Shown piece after piece: positions 1 to 7,083 of a stretch of DNA of 7,543 bases. The DNA is from an uncultured Veillonella sp. (GTDB lineage Bacteria > Bacillota > Negativicutes > Veillonellales > Veillonellaceae), in assembly GCA_900757715.1 (NCBI GenBank), contig CAAEOZ010000159.1, positions 1 through 7,543 of the forward strand, written 5' to 3'. The translations under genes and the position numbers were made by a program. The notes under the pieces were generated by a model. The model was given only the letters and a program-made list of their open reading frames with translations, had not been told where the DNA came from and searched no databases. The stretch's first letter is position 1. Each line of letters starts with the position of its first letter.

Positions 1-44
1 AATTTAAATACTAGAAAAATGAACAGACAACAGGCTCCCTGAAC

Positions 45-84
45 AAAAAACATACGGGAGGATATTGGCGTATCACCCCGTATG
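45..84 (-). terminator. Intrinsic terminator reading leftward, inside the susC leader
   Basis: Positions 51-58 (CATACGGG) and 77-84 (CCCGTATG) form a perfect 8-bp inverted repeat. Inside it, 61-65 and 70-74 form a second short helix with one G-U pair, separated from the first by a symmetric 2x2 internal loop, with a 4-nt apical loop. Read on the minus strand, the stem is followed at once by six T (A45-A50 on the plus strand), the classical intrinsic terminator layout. On the plus strand the hairpin is followed by AAAAAATC, so it should not terminate the sense transcript. No minus-strand protein gene lies directly to the right, so the terminator most likely ends a short non-coding antisense transcript. 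Confidence 0.72.
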
Positions 85-150
85 AAAAAATCATCTTTCC
101 ATGCTTGTTTGGCGACAAGCAAAGACAACATTTTATTCACTTTATCTCAA
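45..150 (-). ncRNA. Candidate cis-antisense sRNA over the susC leader (DonS-like)
   Basis: This is a predicted transcript of about 105 nt, starting near 150 on the minus strand and ending at the T-run 50-45. It rests on two elements seen in the sequence: a sigma-ABfr-like promoter at 154-185 and a strong leftward terminator at 45-84. A second, weaker promoter at 120-151 would give a form of roughly 70 nt sharing the same 3' end. No credible reading frame lies inside. Known context: in Bacteroides fragilis, DonS and relatives are small RNAs encoded opposite the start of susC homologues in ECF sigma-linked PULs, and they repress the PUL. The susC here has an STN domain, the class of transporter found in such loci. 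The 5' end is inferred from promoter spacing only. Confidence 0.5.
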
Positions 151-151
151 T
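120..151 (-). promoter_or_regulatory. Second, weaker minus-strand sigma-ABfr-like promoter
   Basis: On the minus strand, 127-120 reads TGTCTTTG (one mismatch to TAnnTTTG), with ATTG at 151-148 placed 20 nt upstream as a -33 box. It would start an antisense RNA of about 70 nt near 116, ending at the same leftward terminator at 45-84. It is weaker than the 154-185 candidate because the conserved A of the -7 box is G. Confidence 0.3.
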
Positions 152-153
152 TA

Positions 154-185
154 CAAAATTATGAAAATTTATTTTAGCGTCCAAT
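154..185 (-). promoter_or_regulatory. Sigma-ABfr-type promoter on the minus strand for the antisense RNA
   Basis: Read on the minus strand, 161-154 is TAATTTTG, a perfect match to the Bacteroides -7 consensus TAnnTTTG. Twenty nucleotides upstream, 185-182 reads ATTG, matching three of four bases of the -33 consensus TTTG at the usual spacing. Transcription would start about 4 nt beyond the -7 box, near 150, and run left across the susC leader to the terminator at 45-84. The -7 box touches the A of the susC ATG at 161, so promoter and start codon overlap on opposite strands. The motif is short and AT-rich; its weight comes from pairing with the terminator. Confidence 0.5.
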
Positions 186-3100
186 TATTATGGATGATAA
201 AGTCGTGTAGGTTAATCTTAAATAAAACTCCATTACCTATGAAACTGAGTGTACTCTTTTTAATCTGTTCGCTAAGTATGACTTATGCGGCAGAGTCGTA
301 TGCGCAAAAGACCATGATCAGTCTTGAAGTGCGTAATGAAACAGTTGGCACTGTGTTGGAAAAGCTGAAAAAAGAATCGGGGTTTGATTTCTTCTTCAAC
401 AATAAACACGTAGATCTGAAACGTATTGTATCAGTTTCGGCAAACAACAATAATATCTTCAAGATATTGGATCAGATTTTCGCAGGAACGAATGTGAAGT
501 ATTCAGTGCTTGAAAAGAAAATCATTCTTTCTACTGAGATTGTGCAAGGAATACAGCAAGAACAAAATAAGGTGACAGGTATTGTGAAAGATGCGAATGG
601 CGAACCGATAATCGGTGCCAATGTCATCGTAAAAGGCCAGTCAACTGGTACAATCACAGATATAGACGGGCGGTTCGTTCTGGATACTCCCAAAGATGCC
701 GTTTTACAGATTACTTATATCGGGTATGTTTCTCAAGAAGTGAAAGTTTCTGGAAAGAAAGAACTTAATGTTGTATTAAAGGAAGATACTGAAACTTTGG
801 AAGAGGTAGTAGTCGTAGGATATGGCGTACAAAAAAAGGCCAACCTGACAGGAGCAGTAAGCAGTGTAAAAATGGATGAAATATTGGGTGATCGTCCTGT
901 CACTTCGGTTAGTAATGTACTGATGGGAGCAATGCCGGGACTGCAGGTAACAGGCACATCAGGCCAACCCGGTGCTGAAATGTCTTTCAATATCCGTGGA
1001 GTGAACAGCATCAATGAAGGTGCCCCGCTTGTATTAGTTGACAATGTAGAGATGGACATAAATATGCTGGATCCTAATGATATTGAATCTATCTCTGTAT
1101 TAAAAGATGCCGCATCTTCGGCTATTTACGGTGCACGCGCTGCATTCGGAGTTATCCTAGTTACCACTAAAAAGGGAATGAAAGACACTCGCTTCTCTAT
1201 CAACTACTCTAATAACTTCTCATTCAGTAAGCCCAGTAATTTACCCCATAAAGCAACTCCGTTACAAACAGTACAAGCTTATAAAGATATGGGAACAGTA
1301 TCATATCAGACAGGACAAAATGTAGATACCTGGTTAGAGTTATTGAAAGAATATAATACTAATTCAAGCAATTATCCTGACGGTTATGCCGTTGTAGACG
1401 GACTTCGATACAGTTTACAAGAAACAGATCTCTTAAACGACATGATGGAAACAGGTTTTCAACAAACACATAACATTTCTGTTGGAGGAGGTAATAAATC
1501 AATATCTTACAGAATGTCAGCCGGTATGGTGAATCAAAATGGAATTCTTGTTACAGACAAAGACTCATACAAACGTTATAATATATCATCTTACATCCGC
1601 TCCGACATTCATTCCTGGATTACTCCGGAGTTAGACATCAAATATGCGAATTCACATTCAGAACTTCCCTATACTTCAGCTTCTTATGGTATTTGGGGAG
1701 CAGCAGTAGCCTTTCCATCTTATTTTCCATTAGGCAATATGGAACTGGATGGTGAAATCTTGCCTATCAATACTCCTCATAATTTCATCAATCTGTCAGC
1801 ACCTAAAGAAAATGACAGAAACGATTTACGCATCTTTGGCAAGCTGACTATTACTCCGTTCAAAGATCTGAAAATAATCGGTGAATATACATTTAATAGA
1901 AAGACTAGAGAAATCACAACTTTCGATAAGAAATTTGCTTATGCTCACGGAGCTAACTTCCGCAAAGAACAGTCTGTTTCAAATTCGAAATATGAAATAG
2001 AAAATCGGGCAACCAATTATAATGCTTTTAATGTATATGCCAATTACAACAAAACATTAGGCAAACATGACATTGGAATTATGGCTGGTTTCAATCAGGA
2101 AAGCAATTCCTATAAGATGATGAAAGCGTCACGCACAGATATGATTAACGAAGATTTACCCTCATTATCACAAGCTACAGGAGATTATAAAAACAGTGAT
2201 GAATTTGAAGAATACCATGTCAGAGGATTATTCTATAGGATAAATTACTCTTATGCCGGTAAATATTTACTCGAAACAAACGGGCGTTATGATGGTTCTT
2301 CGAAATTCCCTAAAGAAAATCGTTTCGGCTTCTTTCCTTCTGTTTCCGTAGGCTGGCGTGTCAGTGAAGAGCAATTTATGGAATGGAGTAAAGTTTTTCT
2401 TTCTAACTTAAAATTGAGAGGTTCTTATGGTAATATCGGTAATCAAAGTATAGAACCTTATGCTTTTATTCCTGGCATGGATTCTCCATTGGCTAATTGG
2501 GTTGTAAACGGACAAGCTACTACAACATTGGCTCCTCCAGCCCTAGTCAGCAATAGTTTCACTTGGGAAAAAGTTAGTACCTTGGATTTCGGATTTGACC
2601 TAGGACTGTTTAATAACCGCCTAAATGTTGTATTTGATTGGTACCAACGGGATACAAAAGGAATGTTGGCTCCAGGTATGGAACTTCCAGGAGTATTGGG
2701 TGCCAAAGCCCCATTACAAAACTCTGCCGACTTACGCGCCAAAGGTTGGGAAATATCCTTGGATTGGAATGACCGTATCGGCAATGTGCAATATTATTTA
2801 GGTTTTAACCTATATGACTCGCGTACGAAAATCACAAAATACGACAATGAGGTAGGCTTACTAGGAAAAGATTCGGATGACAATCTGATTTACCGGAAAG
2901 GAATGGAATTAGGTGAAATATGGGGGTATACTACAGACCGCTTATATACTACCGAAGATTTTGACAGTCAAGGAAAGTTAAAAAACAATATTCCCAAAGT
3001 GGAAGGTTATAATCCTAATCCGGGAGATATACTTTATGTGGATTTTGATGGGAATGGTATCATAAACAATGGTAAAAACACATCAAACGAACCAGGCGAC

Positions 3101-3625
3101 ACTCGTATTATCGGTAATGATACTCGCAGATATCAATACGGAATTCGTGGTGGTACAACATGGAAAGGTATTTCACTGTCATTTATTTTACAAGGAGTCG
3201 GCAAACGGGATCTTTGGCTCATGAACGAACTATTCTATCCACATTACGATGCTTACTCAACTTTGTTTGACTCTCAATTGAATTACTGGACTCCAGAACA
3301 TACAAACAGTTATTTCCCACGTTTATATGAAAAGGCAGAAGGAAACACTAAAGCCAATCAAAAACCACAAACCCGTTTTTTGCAAAATGGAGCATATTTG
3401 AGCATACGCAATATCAGTTTATCATATACCTTCCCCATAAAACTGATCAAGCCGCTGGGTATTACTAACTTATCAGTATTTTTCAGTGGAGAGAACCTCT
3501 TTACATTTGATCATCTGCCCAAAGGGATAGATGCTGAACGTGTAGTAACAGACAATTTGGGACAACGTGGATTTACTTATCCTTATATGCGTCAATTCTC
3601 ATTTGGTATTAATTTAAGTTTATAA
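161..3625 (+). CDS. SusC/RagA-family TonB-dependent outer-membrane transporter with STN domain
   Basis: Imports oligosaccharides across the outer membrane using TonB energy, as a complex with the SusD-like lipoprotein encoded next. With the start at 161 it has 1154 residues, in the family's upper size range because of an N-terminal STN domain. Order: short N-terminal extension; signal peptide about 27-49 ending ESYAQ; STN domain about 53-123, which in this family contacts a FecR-type anti-sigma factor; carboxypeptidase-D-regulatory-like domain about 138-207 (VTGIVKDANGEPIIGANV); TonB box EEVVVVGYG at 214-222; plug about 225-340 with SFNIRG and the LKDAASSAIYGARA signature; 22-strand-type beta barrel to the C-terminus (FSFGINLSL). 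The plug has LVDNVEMD where many relatives have a DG pair. ATG 101 is also in frame, but it lies in the leader and adds 20 residues unlike a SusC N-terminus; ATG 239 would leave only the hydrophobic core. No Shine-Dalgarno is seen, normal for Bacteroides. No TAnnTTTG match was found on the plus strand upstream, which fits an ECF sigma promoter or one further upstream. The glycan cannot be told from the sequence. Confidence 0.95.
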   Translation: MKIYFSVQLLWMIKSCRLILNKTPLPMKLSVLFLICSLSMTYAAESYAQKTMISLEVRNETVGTVLEKLKKESGFDFFFNNKHVDLKRIVSVSANNNNIFKILDQIFAGTNVKYSVLEKKIILSTEIVQGIQQEQNKVTGIVKDANGEPIIGANVIVKGQSTGTITDIDGRFVLDTPKDAVLQITYIGYVSQEVKVSGKKELNVVLKEDTETLEEVVVVGYGVQKKANLTGAVSSVKMDEILGDRPVTSVSNVLMGAMPGLQVTGTSGQPGAEMSFNIRGVNSINEGAPLVLVDNVEMDINMLDPNDIESISVLKDAASSAIYGARAAFGVILVTTKKGMKDTRFSINYSNNFSFSKPSNLPHKATPLQTVQAYKDMGTVSYQTGQNVDTWLELLKEYNTNSSNYPDGYAVVDGLRYSLQETDLLNDMMETGFQQTHNISVGGGNKSISYRMSAGMVNQNGILVTDKDSYKRYNISSYIRSDIHSWITPELDIKYANSHSELPYTSASYGIWGAAVAFPSYFPLGNMELDGEILPINTPHNFINLSAPKENDRNDLRIFGKLTITPFKDLKIIGEYTFNRKTREITTFDKKFAYAHGANFRKEQSVSNSKYEIENRATNYNAFNVYANYNKTLGKHDIGIMAGFNQESNSYKMMKASRTDMINEDLPSLSQATGDYKNSDEFEEYHVRGLFYRINYSYAGKYLLETNGRYDGSSKFPKENRFGFFPSVSVGWRVSEEQFMEWSKVFLSNLKLRGSYGNIGNQSIEPYAFIPGMDSPLANWVVNGQATTTLAPPALVSNSFTWEKVSTLDFGFDLGLFNNRLNVVFDWYQRDTKGMLAPGMELPGVLGAKAPLQNSADLRAKGWEISLDWNDRIGNVQYYLGFNLYDSRTKITKYDNEVGLLGKDSDDNLIYRKGMELGEIWGYTTDRLYTTEDFDSQGKLKNNIPKVEGYNPNPGDILYVDFDGNGIINNGKNTSNEPGDTRIIGNDTRRYQYGIRGGTTWKGISLSFILQGVGKRDLWLMNELFYPHYDAYSTLFDSQLNYWTPEHTNSYFPRLYEKAEGNTKANQKPQTRFLQNGAYLSIRNISLSYTFPIKLIKPLGITNLSVFFSGENLFTFDHLPKGIDAERVVTDNLGQRGFTYPYMRQFSFGINLSL

Positions 3626-3639
3626 TAAAAGCTGACATT

Positions 3640-5442
3640 ATGAAAAAATATATAGTAGCAGCAGGACTCTTCCTGTTGATGAACTCTTGTTTAAATAATG
3701 ATTTTATGGAGGTATATCCTAAAGATCAACAAACGGAATTAACCTCTTTCCGATCATATGAAAACTTCAAGACTTACTCTTGGGGACTGTATAACGTCTT
3801 TTTCGGCTATGCATATAAAACAGGACAAACTGATGAAATCTTTAAAGGAGATTATGAAGCTGACAATATGATCAAGCATGTCTCAGGCAATGAAAGCCAA
3901 TGGGCGTATCAAAAAGCTAAGGTACCTGCATCCTCTGATTCATGGGATTATGAATACATCCGCCGGGTAAATTTAATGTTGGACAATATAGACCAATCAT
4001 CCATGAATGATGCAGAAAAAGCACACTGGAGAAGTGTTGGATATTTTTTTCGCGCTTATAAATATTTTAAAATGTTGTCTCTATATGGAGACTTACCATG
4101 GGTAGAACATACCTTATCAGAAGACAGCGAGGAACTATATTTCCCTAGAGACCCACGGGATGTTGTGGCCCAAAATATTCTGAATAACTTGAAATACGCA
4201 GAAGAACATATCAAAGTAGACGGAGATGGCAATAATACAATCAATCGAGCTGTAGTACAATCATTAATCTCCCGTTTTTGTTTGTTTGAAGGGACATGGA
4301 GAAAATATCATGCCCTACCAAATGCCACAACCTATTTAGAAGAATGTACACGGGCTTCCAAGGAAGTCATGAATAAATATACTACCCTACACCCCAACTA
4401 TGAAGAACTTTTCAACTCAGAGTCTTTAGCTGGCATCAATGGAATTATTCTATACAAAGAGTATGCTACCAGCCAGCTATGCCATGGACTCACACGTATG
4501 GTAAGAACCGGCGAGTCACAAATAGAAGCAACCAAAGATGCCGTGGACAGTTATTTGTGCAGTGACGGACATCCTATCAAAAACAGTACCACATACGGAG
4601 GTGACAAAGATGTGTATGCCCAGTTCCGCAACAGGGATTATCGTCTATATCACACAGTATGTCCTCCCTATATGGTAAGTCTAGCAAGTGCCTCTACTAC
4701 TCAATGGAAGTTCACAGATAATCCCTCTGAACGCGAGTATATTGACTTGATGGCAACAATTTCTAAAGAAACTTATCACCGGTTGCCGACATCTAATTTC
4801 AAAGGTTTTATAACCAAAGGGCAACCCCATTTTAAAAATGTCAATTGGGGACAGGGATGGAATGCCAGCCAAATGGGTTTCTGGGTATGGAAATACTATA
4901 ATACCCATACCGATGCCAGCACTGCCAATGGAGTTTGTACTACAGACGCTCCCCTATTCAGACTCGGCGAGATACTGTTGAATTATGCCGAAGCAATGTA
5001 TGAACTAGGGCTATTCGATCAATCTATAGCAGATAAAACTATTAACAAACTGAGGAAACGTGCTCACGTGGCCGACATGGTCTTGACAGATATTACCACA
5101 GATTTTGATCCTGAAAGAGATCAAGATGTAAATCCTTTACTATGGGAAATCCGCCGTGAACGCCGCGTTGAATTAATGGGTGAAGGAACTCGTCTGGACG
5201 ATTTACGCCGATGGAAAAAAGGACATTATGTAAACAAACAACCTACTGGAGTCTATTTAAAAGATGCAAGTGAATTTAATGTAAAAGTTATGAATGGTCC
5301 ATCCAACAATGAAGGATATGTATATTATTTCGAGAAACCCATAGGGTGGTTGGAACATTACTATCTAAATCCAATTCCTCTAAATCAATTGGCACTCAAT
5401 CCTGCTCTCGAACAAAATCCTGGATGGGAAAACAATAAATAA
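3640..5442 (+). CDS. SusD/RagB-family surface glycan-binding lipoprotein
   Basis: Surface lipoprotein that binds the glycan and acts as the lid of the SusC barrel. It has 600 residues, typical for the family. The N-terminus is a lipoprotein signal peptide with lipobox LMNSC; Cys17 would be lipidated. The residues after Cys17 (LNNDF) are not strongly acidic. N-terminal SusD-like domain about 20-220, with TPR-type helices around DYEYIRRVN (103-111) and FFRAYKYFKMLSLYGDLPW (136-154). C-terminal SusD/RagB domain about 290-600, with DAPLFRLGEILLNYAEA (436-452), INKLRKRAHV (468-477), EIRRERRVELMGEGTRLDDL (503-522) and the family ending PIPLNQLALNPALEQNPGW (578-596). The start is 14 nt after the susC stop with no intervening terminator, so the two are cotranscribed. 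The aromatic residues around 402-420 could contribute to ligand binding, but the binding site cannot be placed from sequence alone. Specificity unknown; a sulfated glycan is inferred from the sulfatase downstream. Confidence 0.95.
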   Translation: MKKYIVAAGLFLLMNSCLNNDFMEVYPKDQQTELTSFRSYENFKTYSWGLYNVFFGYAYKTGQTDEIFKGDYEADNMIKHVSGNESQWAYQKAKVPASSDSWDYEYIRRVNLMLDNIDQSSMNDAEKAHWRSVGYFFRAYKYFKMLSLYGDLPWVEHTLSEDSEELYFPRDPRDVVAQNILNNLKYAEEHIKVDGDGNNTINRAVVQSLISRFCLFEGTWRKYHALPNATTYLEECTRASKEVMNKYTTLHPNYEELFNSESLAGINGIILYKEYATSQLCHGLTRMVRTGESQIEATKDAVDSYLCSDGHPIKNSTTYGGDKDVYAQFRNRDYRLYHTVCPPYMVSLASASTTQWKFTDNPSEREYIDLMATISKETYHRLPTSNFKGFITKGQPHFKNVNWGQGWNASQMGFWVWKYYNTHTDASTANGVCTTDAPLFRLGEILLNYAEAMYELGLFDQSIADKTINKLRKRAHVADMVLTDITTDFDPERDQDVNPLLWEIRRERRVELMGEGTRLDDLRRWKKGHYVNKQPTGVYLKDASEFNVKVMNGPSNNEGYVYYFEKPIGWLEHYYLNPIPLNQLALNPALEQNPGWENNK

Positions 5443-5446
5443 AATT

Positions 5447-6880
5447 ATGCAGTTAAAATACACTTTGTTTTCAAGCATTTCAATGCTTGCCTTCTCTTCT
5501 CTGTCTGTATTTTCACAGACAGAGAAAATGAACGTTCTATTCTTGATGGCAGACGATATGCGCCCTGAGTTAGGATGCTATGGGGTAAAAGAAGTAAAGA
5601 CCCCCAATATTGACCGTTTTGCCGCCAGCGGGTTATTATTTCAGAACGCTTACTGCAATATCCCAGTAAGTGGAGCTTCACGCGCCAGCTTATTAACAGG
5701 AGTGTATCCACACTATCCAGATCGTTTTGTCAACTATTCCGCTTATGCCAGCAAAGATTGCCCGACCGCAATTCCGATATCAAGATGGTTTACATCACAT
5801 GGCTATTACACAATCTCAAACGGCAAGGTTTTCCACCATCTTTCAGATCATGCTAATTCATGGAGTGAACCCCCTTACCGTAAACATCCCGACGGATATG
5901 ATGTATATTGGGCAGAATACAATAAATGGGAATTATGGATGAATGAAGCCTCCGCACGAACTATCAATCCCAAAACAATGCGTGGACCTTTCTGTGAGTG
6001 GGCTGAAGTACCTGATACCGCTTATGATGACGGAAAACTGGCATTAAAAGCCATTGCAGACTTAAAACGTTTAAAAGAACAAGGAAAACCTTTCTTTATG
6101 GCATGTGGATTTTGGAAGCCACATTTACCTTTTAATGCCCCTAAAAAATATTGGGATTTATATGACCGAGAGAAAATTCCAGTTGCTAACAATCGTTTTC
6201 GTCCTAAAGATCTACCGAATGAGGTTAAAAACTCTACAGAAATCTACGCTTACGCACGTACCACCACAGCAGATGATATTTCTTTTCAGAAAGAAGCCAA
6301 ACATGGATATTATGCTTGTCTGAGTTATGTTGATGCGCAAATAGGGAAAGTTCTGGACGCTCTGGATGAGTTAGGTTTAGCAAATAATACCATCGTTGTA
6401 TTACTGGGAGACCATGGCTGGCATCTAGGGGAACATAACTTTCTCGGTAAGCATAATTTAATGGATCGTTCTACTCACGTTCCTTTAATTGTACGTGTTC
6501 CCGGATTGAAAAAAGGAAAGACTAAGTCCATGGTAGAATTCGTAGATTTATATCCGACACTATGTGAACTTTGTCATTTGCCCATACCAAAGAATCAATT
6601 AGATGGCACTAGTTTTGTTCCTATTTTAACAAATTTAAAAGCAAAAATAAAAGACCAAGTATATATCCAATGGGAAGGAGGGGACAATGCTGTTAGCAAT
6701 AGATACAACTATGCGGAATGGAAACAAAAAGAAAAGATTCATTCTCGAATGTTGTTTGACCATCACATAGATCCAGAAGAAAATAAGAACAGGGTCAACG
6801 AACGAAAGTATAGAAGCGAAATTAATAAGCTCTCTTCATTTTTAAAGGCTAAAAAAGAAACTTTAATGAAATCACAATGA
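5447..6880 (+). CDS. S1-family sulfatase, iduronate-2-sulfatase-like, serine-type
   Basis: Hydrolyses a sulfate ester on a glycan, most likely in the periplasm. It has 477 residues, full length for the family. Signal peptide about 1-23 (hydrophobic run ending SVFSQ), with no lipobox cysteine. Alkaline-phosphatase-fold metal site: Asp36-Asp37 in LFLMADDMRP. Sulfatase signature SGASRASLLTG, so Ser75 is the residue to be converted to formylglycine and Arg79 its partner. Other active-site landmarks: NGKVFHH (Lys127, His130), FWKPHLPF (Lys224, His226), GDHGWHLGEH (Asp322, His323) and GKHNLMDRSTHVPLIVRVPG (Lys335). The last two closely follow human iduronate-2-sulfatase, so a 2-O-sulfated uronic acid is a reasonable but unproven substrate; other S1 subfamilies share this layout. 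The serine-type signature with Ala at the third position fits maturation by a radical-SAM anaerobic sulfatase-maturating enzyme, which is not in this window. The start is 4 nt after the susD stop, so it is in the same operon. The lysine-rich C-terminal tail after DPEENKN is not a recognised domain. Confidence 0.93.
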   Translation: MQLKYTLFSSISMLAFSSLSVFSQTEKMNVLFLMADDMRPELGCYGVKEVKTPNIDRFAASGLLFQNAYCNIPVSGASRASLLTGVYPHYPDRFVNYSAYASKDCPTAIPISRWFTSHGYYTISNGKVFHHLSDHANSWSEPPYRKHPDGYDVYWAEYNKWELWMNEASARTINPKTMRGPFCEWAEVPDTAYDDGKLALKAIADLKRLKEQGKPFFMACGFWKPHLPFNAPKKYWDLYDREKIPVANNRFRPKDLPNEVKNSTEIYAYARTTTADDISFQKEAKHGYYACLSYVDAQIGKVLDALDELGLANNTIVVLLGDHGWHLGEHNFLGKHNLMDRSTHVPLIVRVPGLKKGKTKSMVEFVDLYPTLCELCHLPIPKNQLDGTSFVPILTNLKAKIKDQVYIQWEGGDNAVSNRYNYAEWKQKEKIHSRMLFDHHIDPEENKNRVNERKYRSEINKLSSFLKAKKETLMKSQ

Positions 6881-6927
6881 AAAAACTTTCCGGTTTACCT
6901 GCTCTAACCATCGAGATCGGATTATAA
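6877..6927 (+). pseudogene. 16-codon reading frame overlapping the sulfatase stop, possible remnant of a lost operon gene
   Basis: The sulfatase stop TGA is embedded in ATGA, a typical coupled stop/start overlap. From this ATG a frame of 16 codons, MKKLSGLPALTIEIGL, ends at TAA 6925-6927. It looks like the start of a signal peptide: two lysines, then a hydrophobic stretch broken only by one Glu (codon GAG; a single base change would give Gly). No longer frame continues to the right in any phase. The simplest reading is the 5' stump of a secreted fourth gene whose body was deleted. It could instead be a chance overlap with no function. There is no homology evidence for either view. Confidence 0.3.
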
Positions 6928-6975
6928 CTGAAAGCCATTTGACGATTGTTTTTTGTAAAATAAGAAGTGATAGGC

Positions 6976-7026
6976 ATATTTTAGTGAGAGAATATACTTC
7001 AACCAGTATATCTTTCACTAAAATAT
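6976..7026. terminator. Long imperfect inverted repeat between convergent genes, likely bidirectional terminator
   Basis: Arms 6976-6998 and 7005-7026 pair over about 22 bp around a 6-nt loop (TCAACC). The outer 12 bp match perfectly (ATATTTTAGTGA with its complement), and so do the inner 7 bp (ATATACT with AGTATAT); a mismatch and a one-base bulge lie between. It sits about 95 nt after the sulfatase stop and about 57 nt after the SGNH hydrolase stop, where both convergent transcripts should end. Neither side has a proper T-run directly after the stem, so it is not a textbook intrinsic terminator; it may act as a 3'-end stabiliser or processed end. The rest of 6928-7083 holds nothing else I can support. 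Confidence 0.5.
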
Positions 7027-7083
7027 CATCGGAAACTGTTTATCATTATTCCTCTAAAATAATCACCACATAAACCGTCATAC

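Noticed and set aside
21..51. Direct repeat GAACA at 21-25 and 41-45, possible ECF -35 elements or operator half-sites
   Set aside because: The repeat is only 5 bp in AT-rich sequence. No matching -10 element lies at ECF-type spacing from either copy.
101..160. In-frame upstream ATG at 101 as the susC start
   Set aside because: It would add 20 residues unlike any SusC N-terminus, and it falls in the region covered by the predicted antisense RNA and just after the hairpin. ATG 161 gives a typical short extension followed by the signal peptide.
5445..5711. Minus-strand open frame opposite the start of the sulfatase
   Set aside because: It overlaps a well-supported sulfatase signal peptide and active-site region, and its translation shows no recognisable domain. 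It is a shadow frame, as are the other opposite-strand frames within susC and susD.
6949..6954. T6 run downstream of the sulfatase as an intrinsic terminator
   Set aside because: No stem of more than 4 bp with a sensible loop precedes it.
7045..7063. ATTATT/AATAAT inverted repeat near the end of the hydrolase gene
   Set aside because: It is a six-pair stem made only of A-T pairs, expected by chance in this composition and too weak to act.
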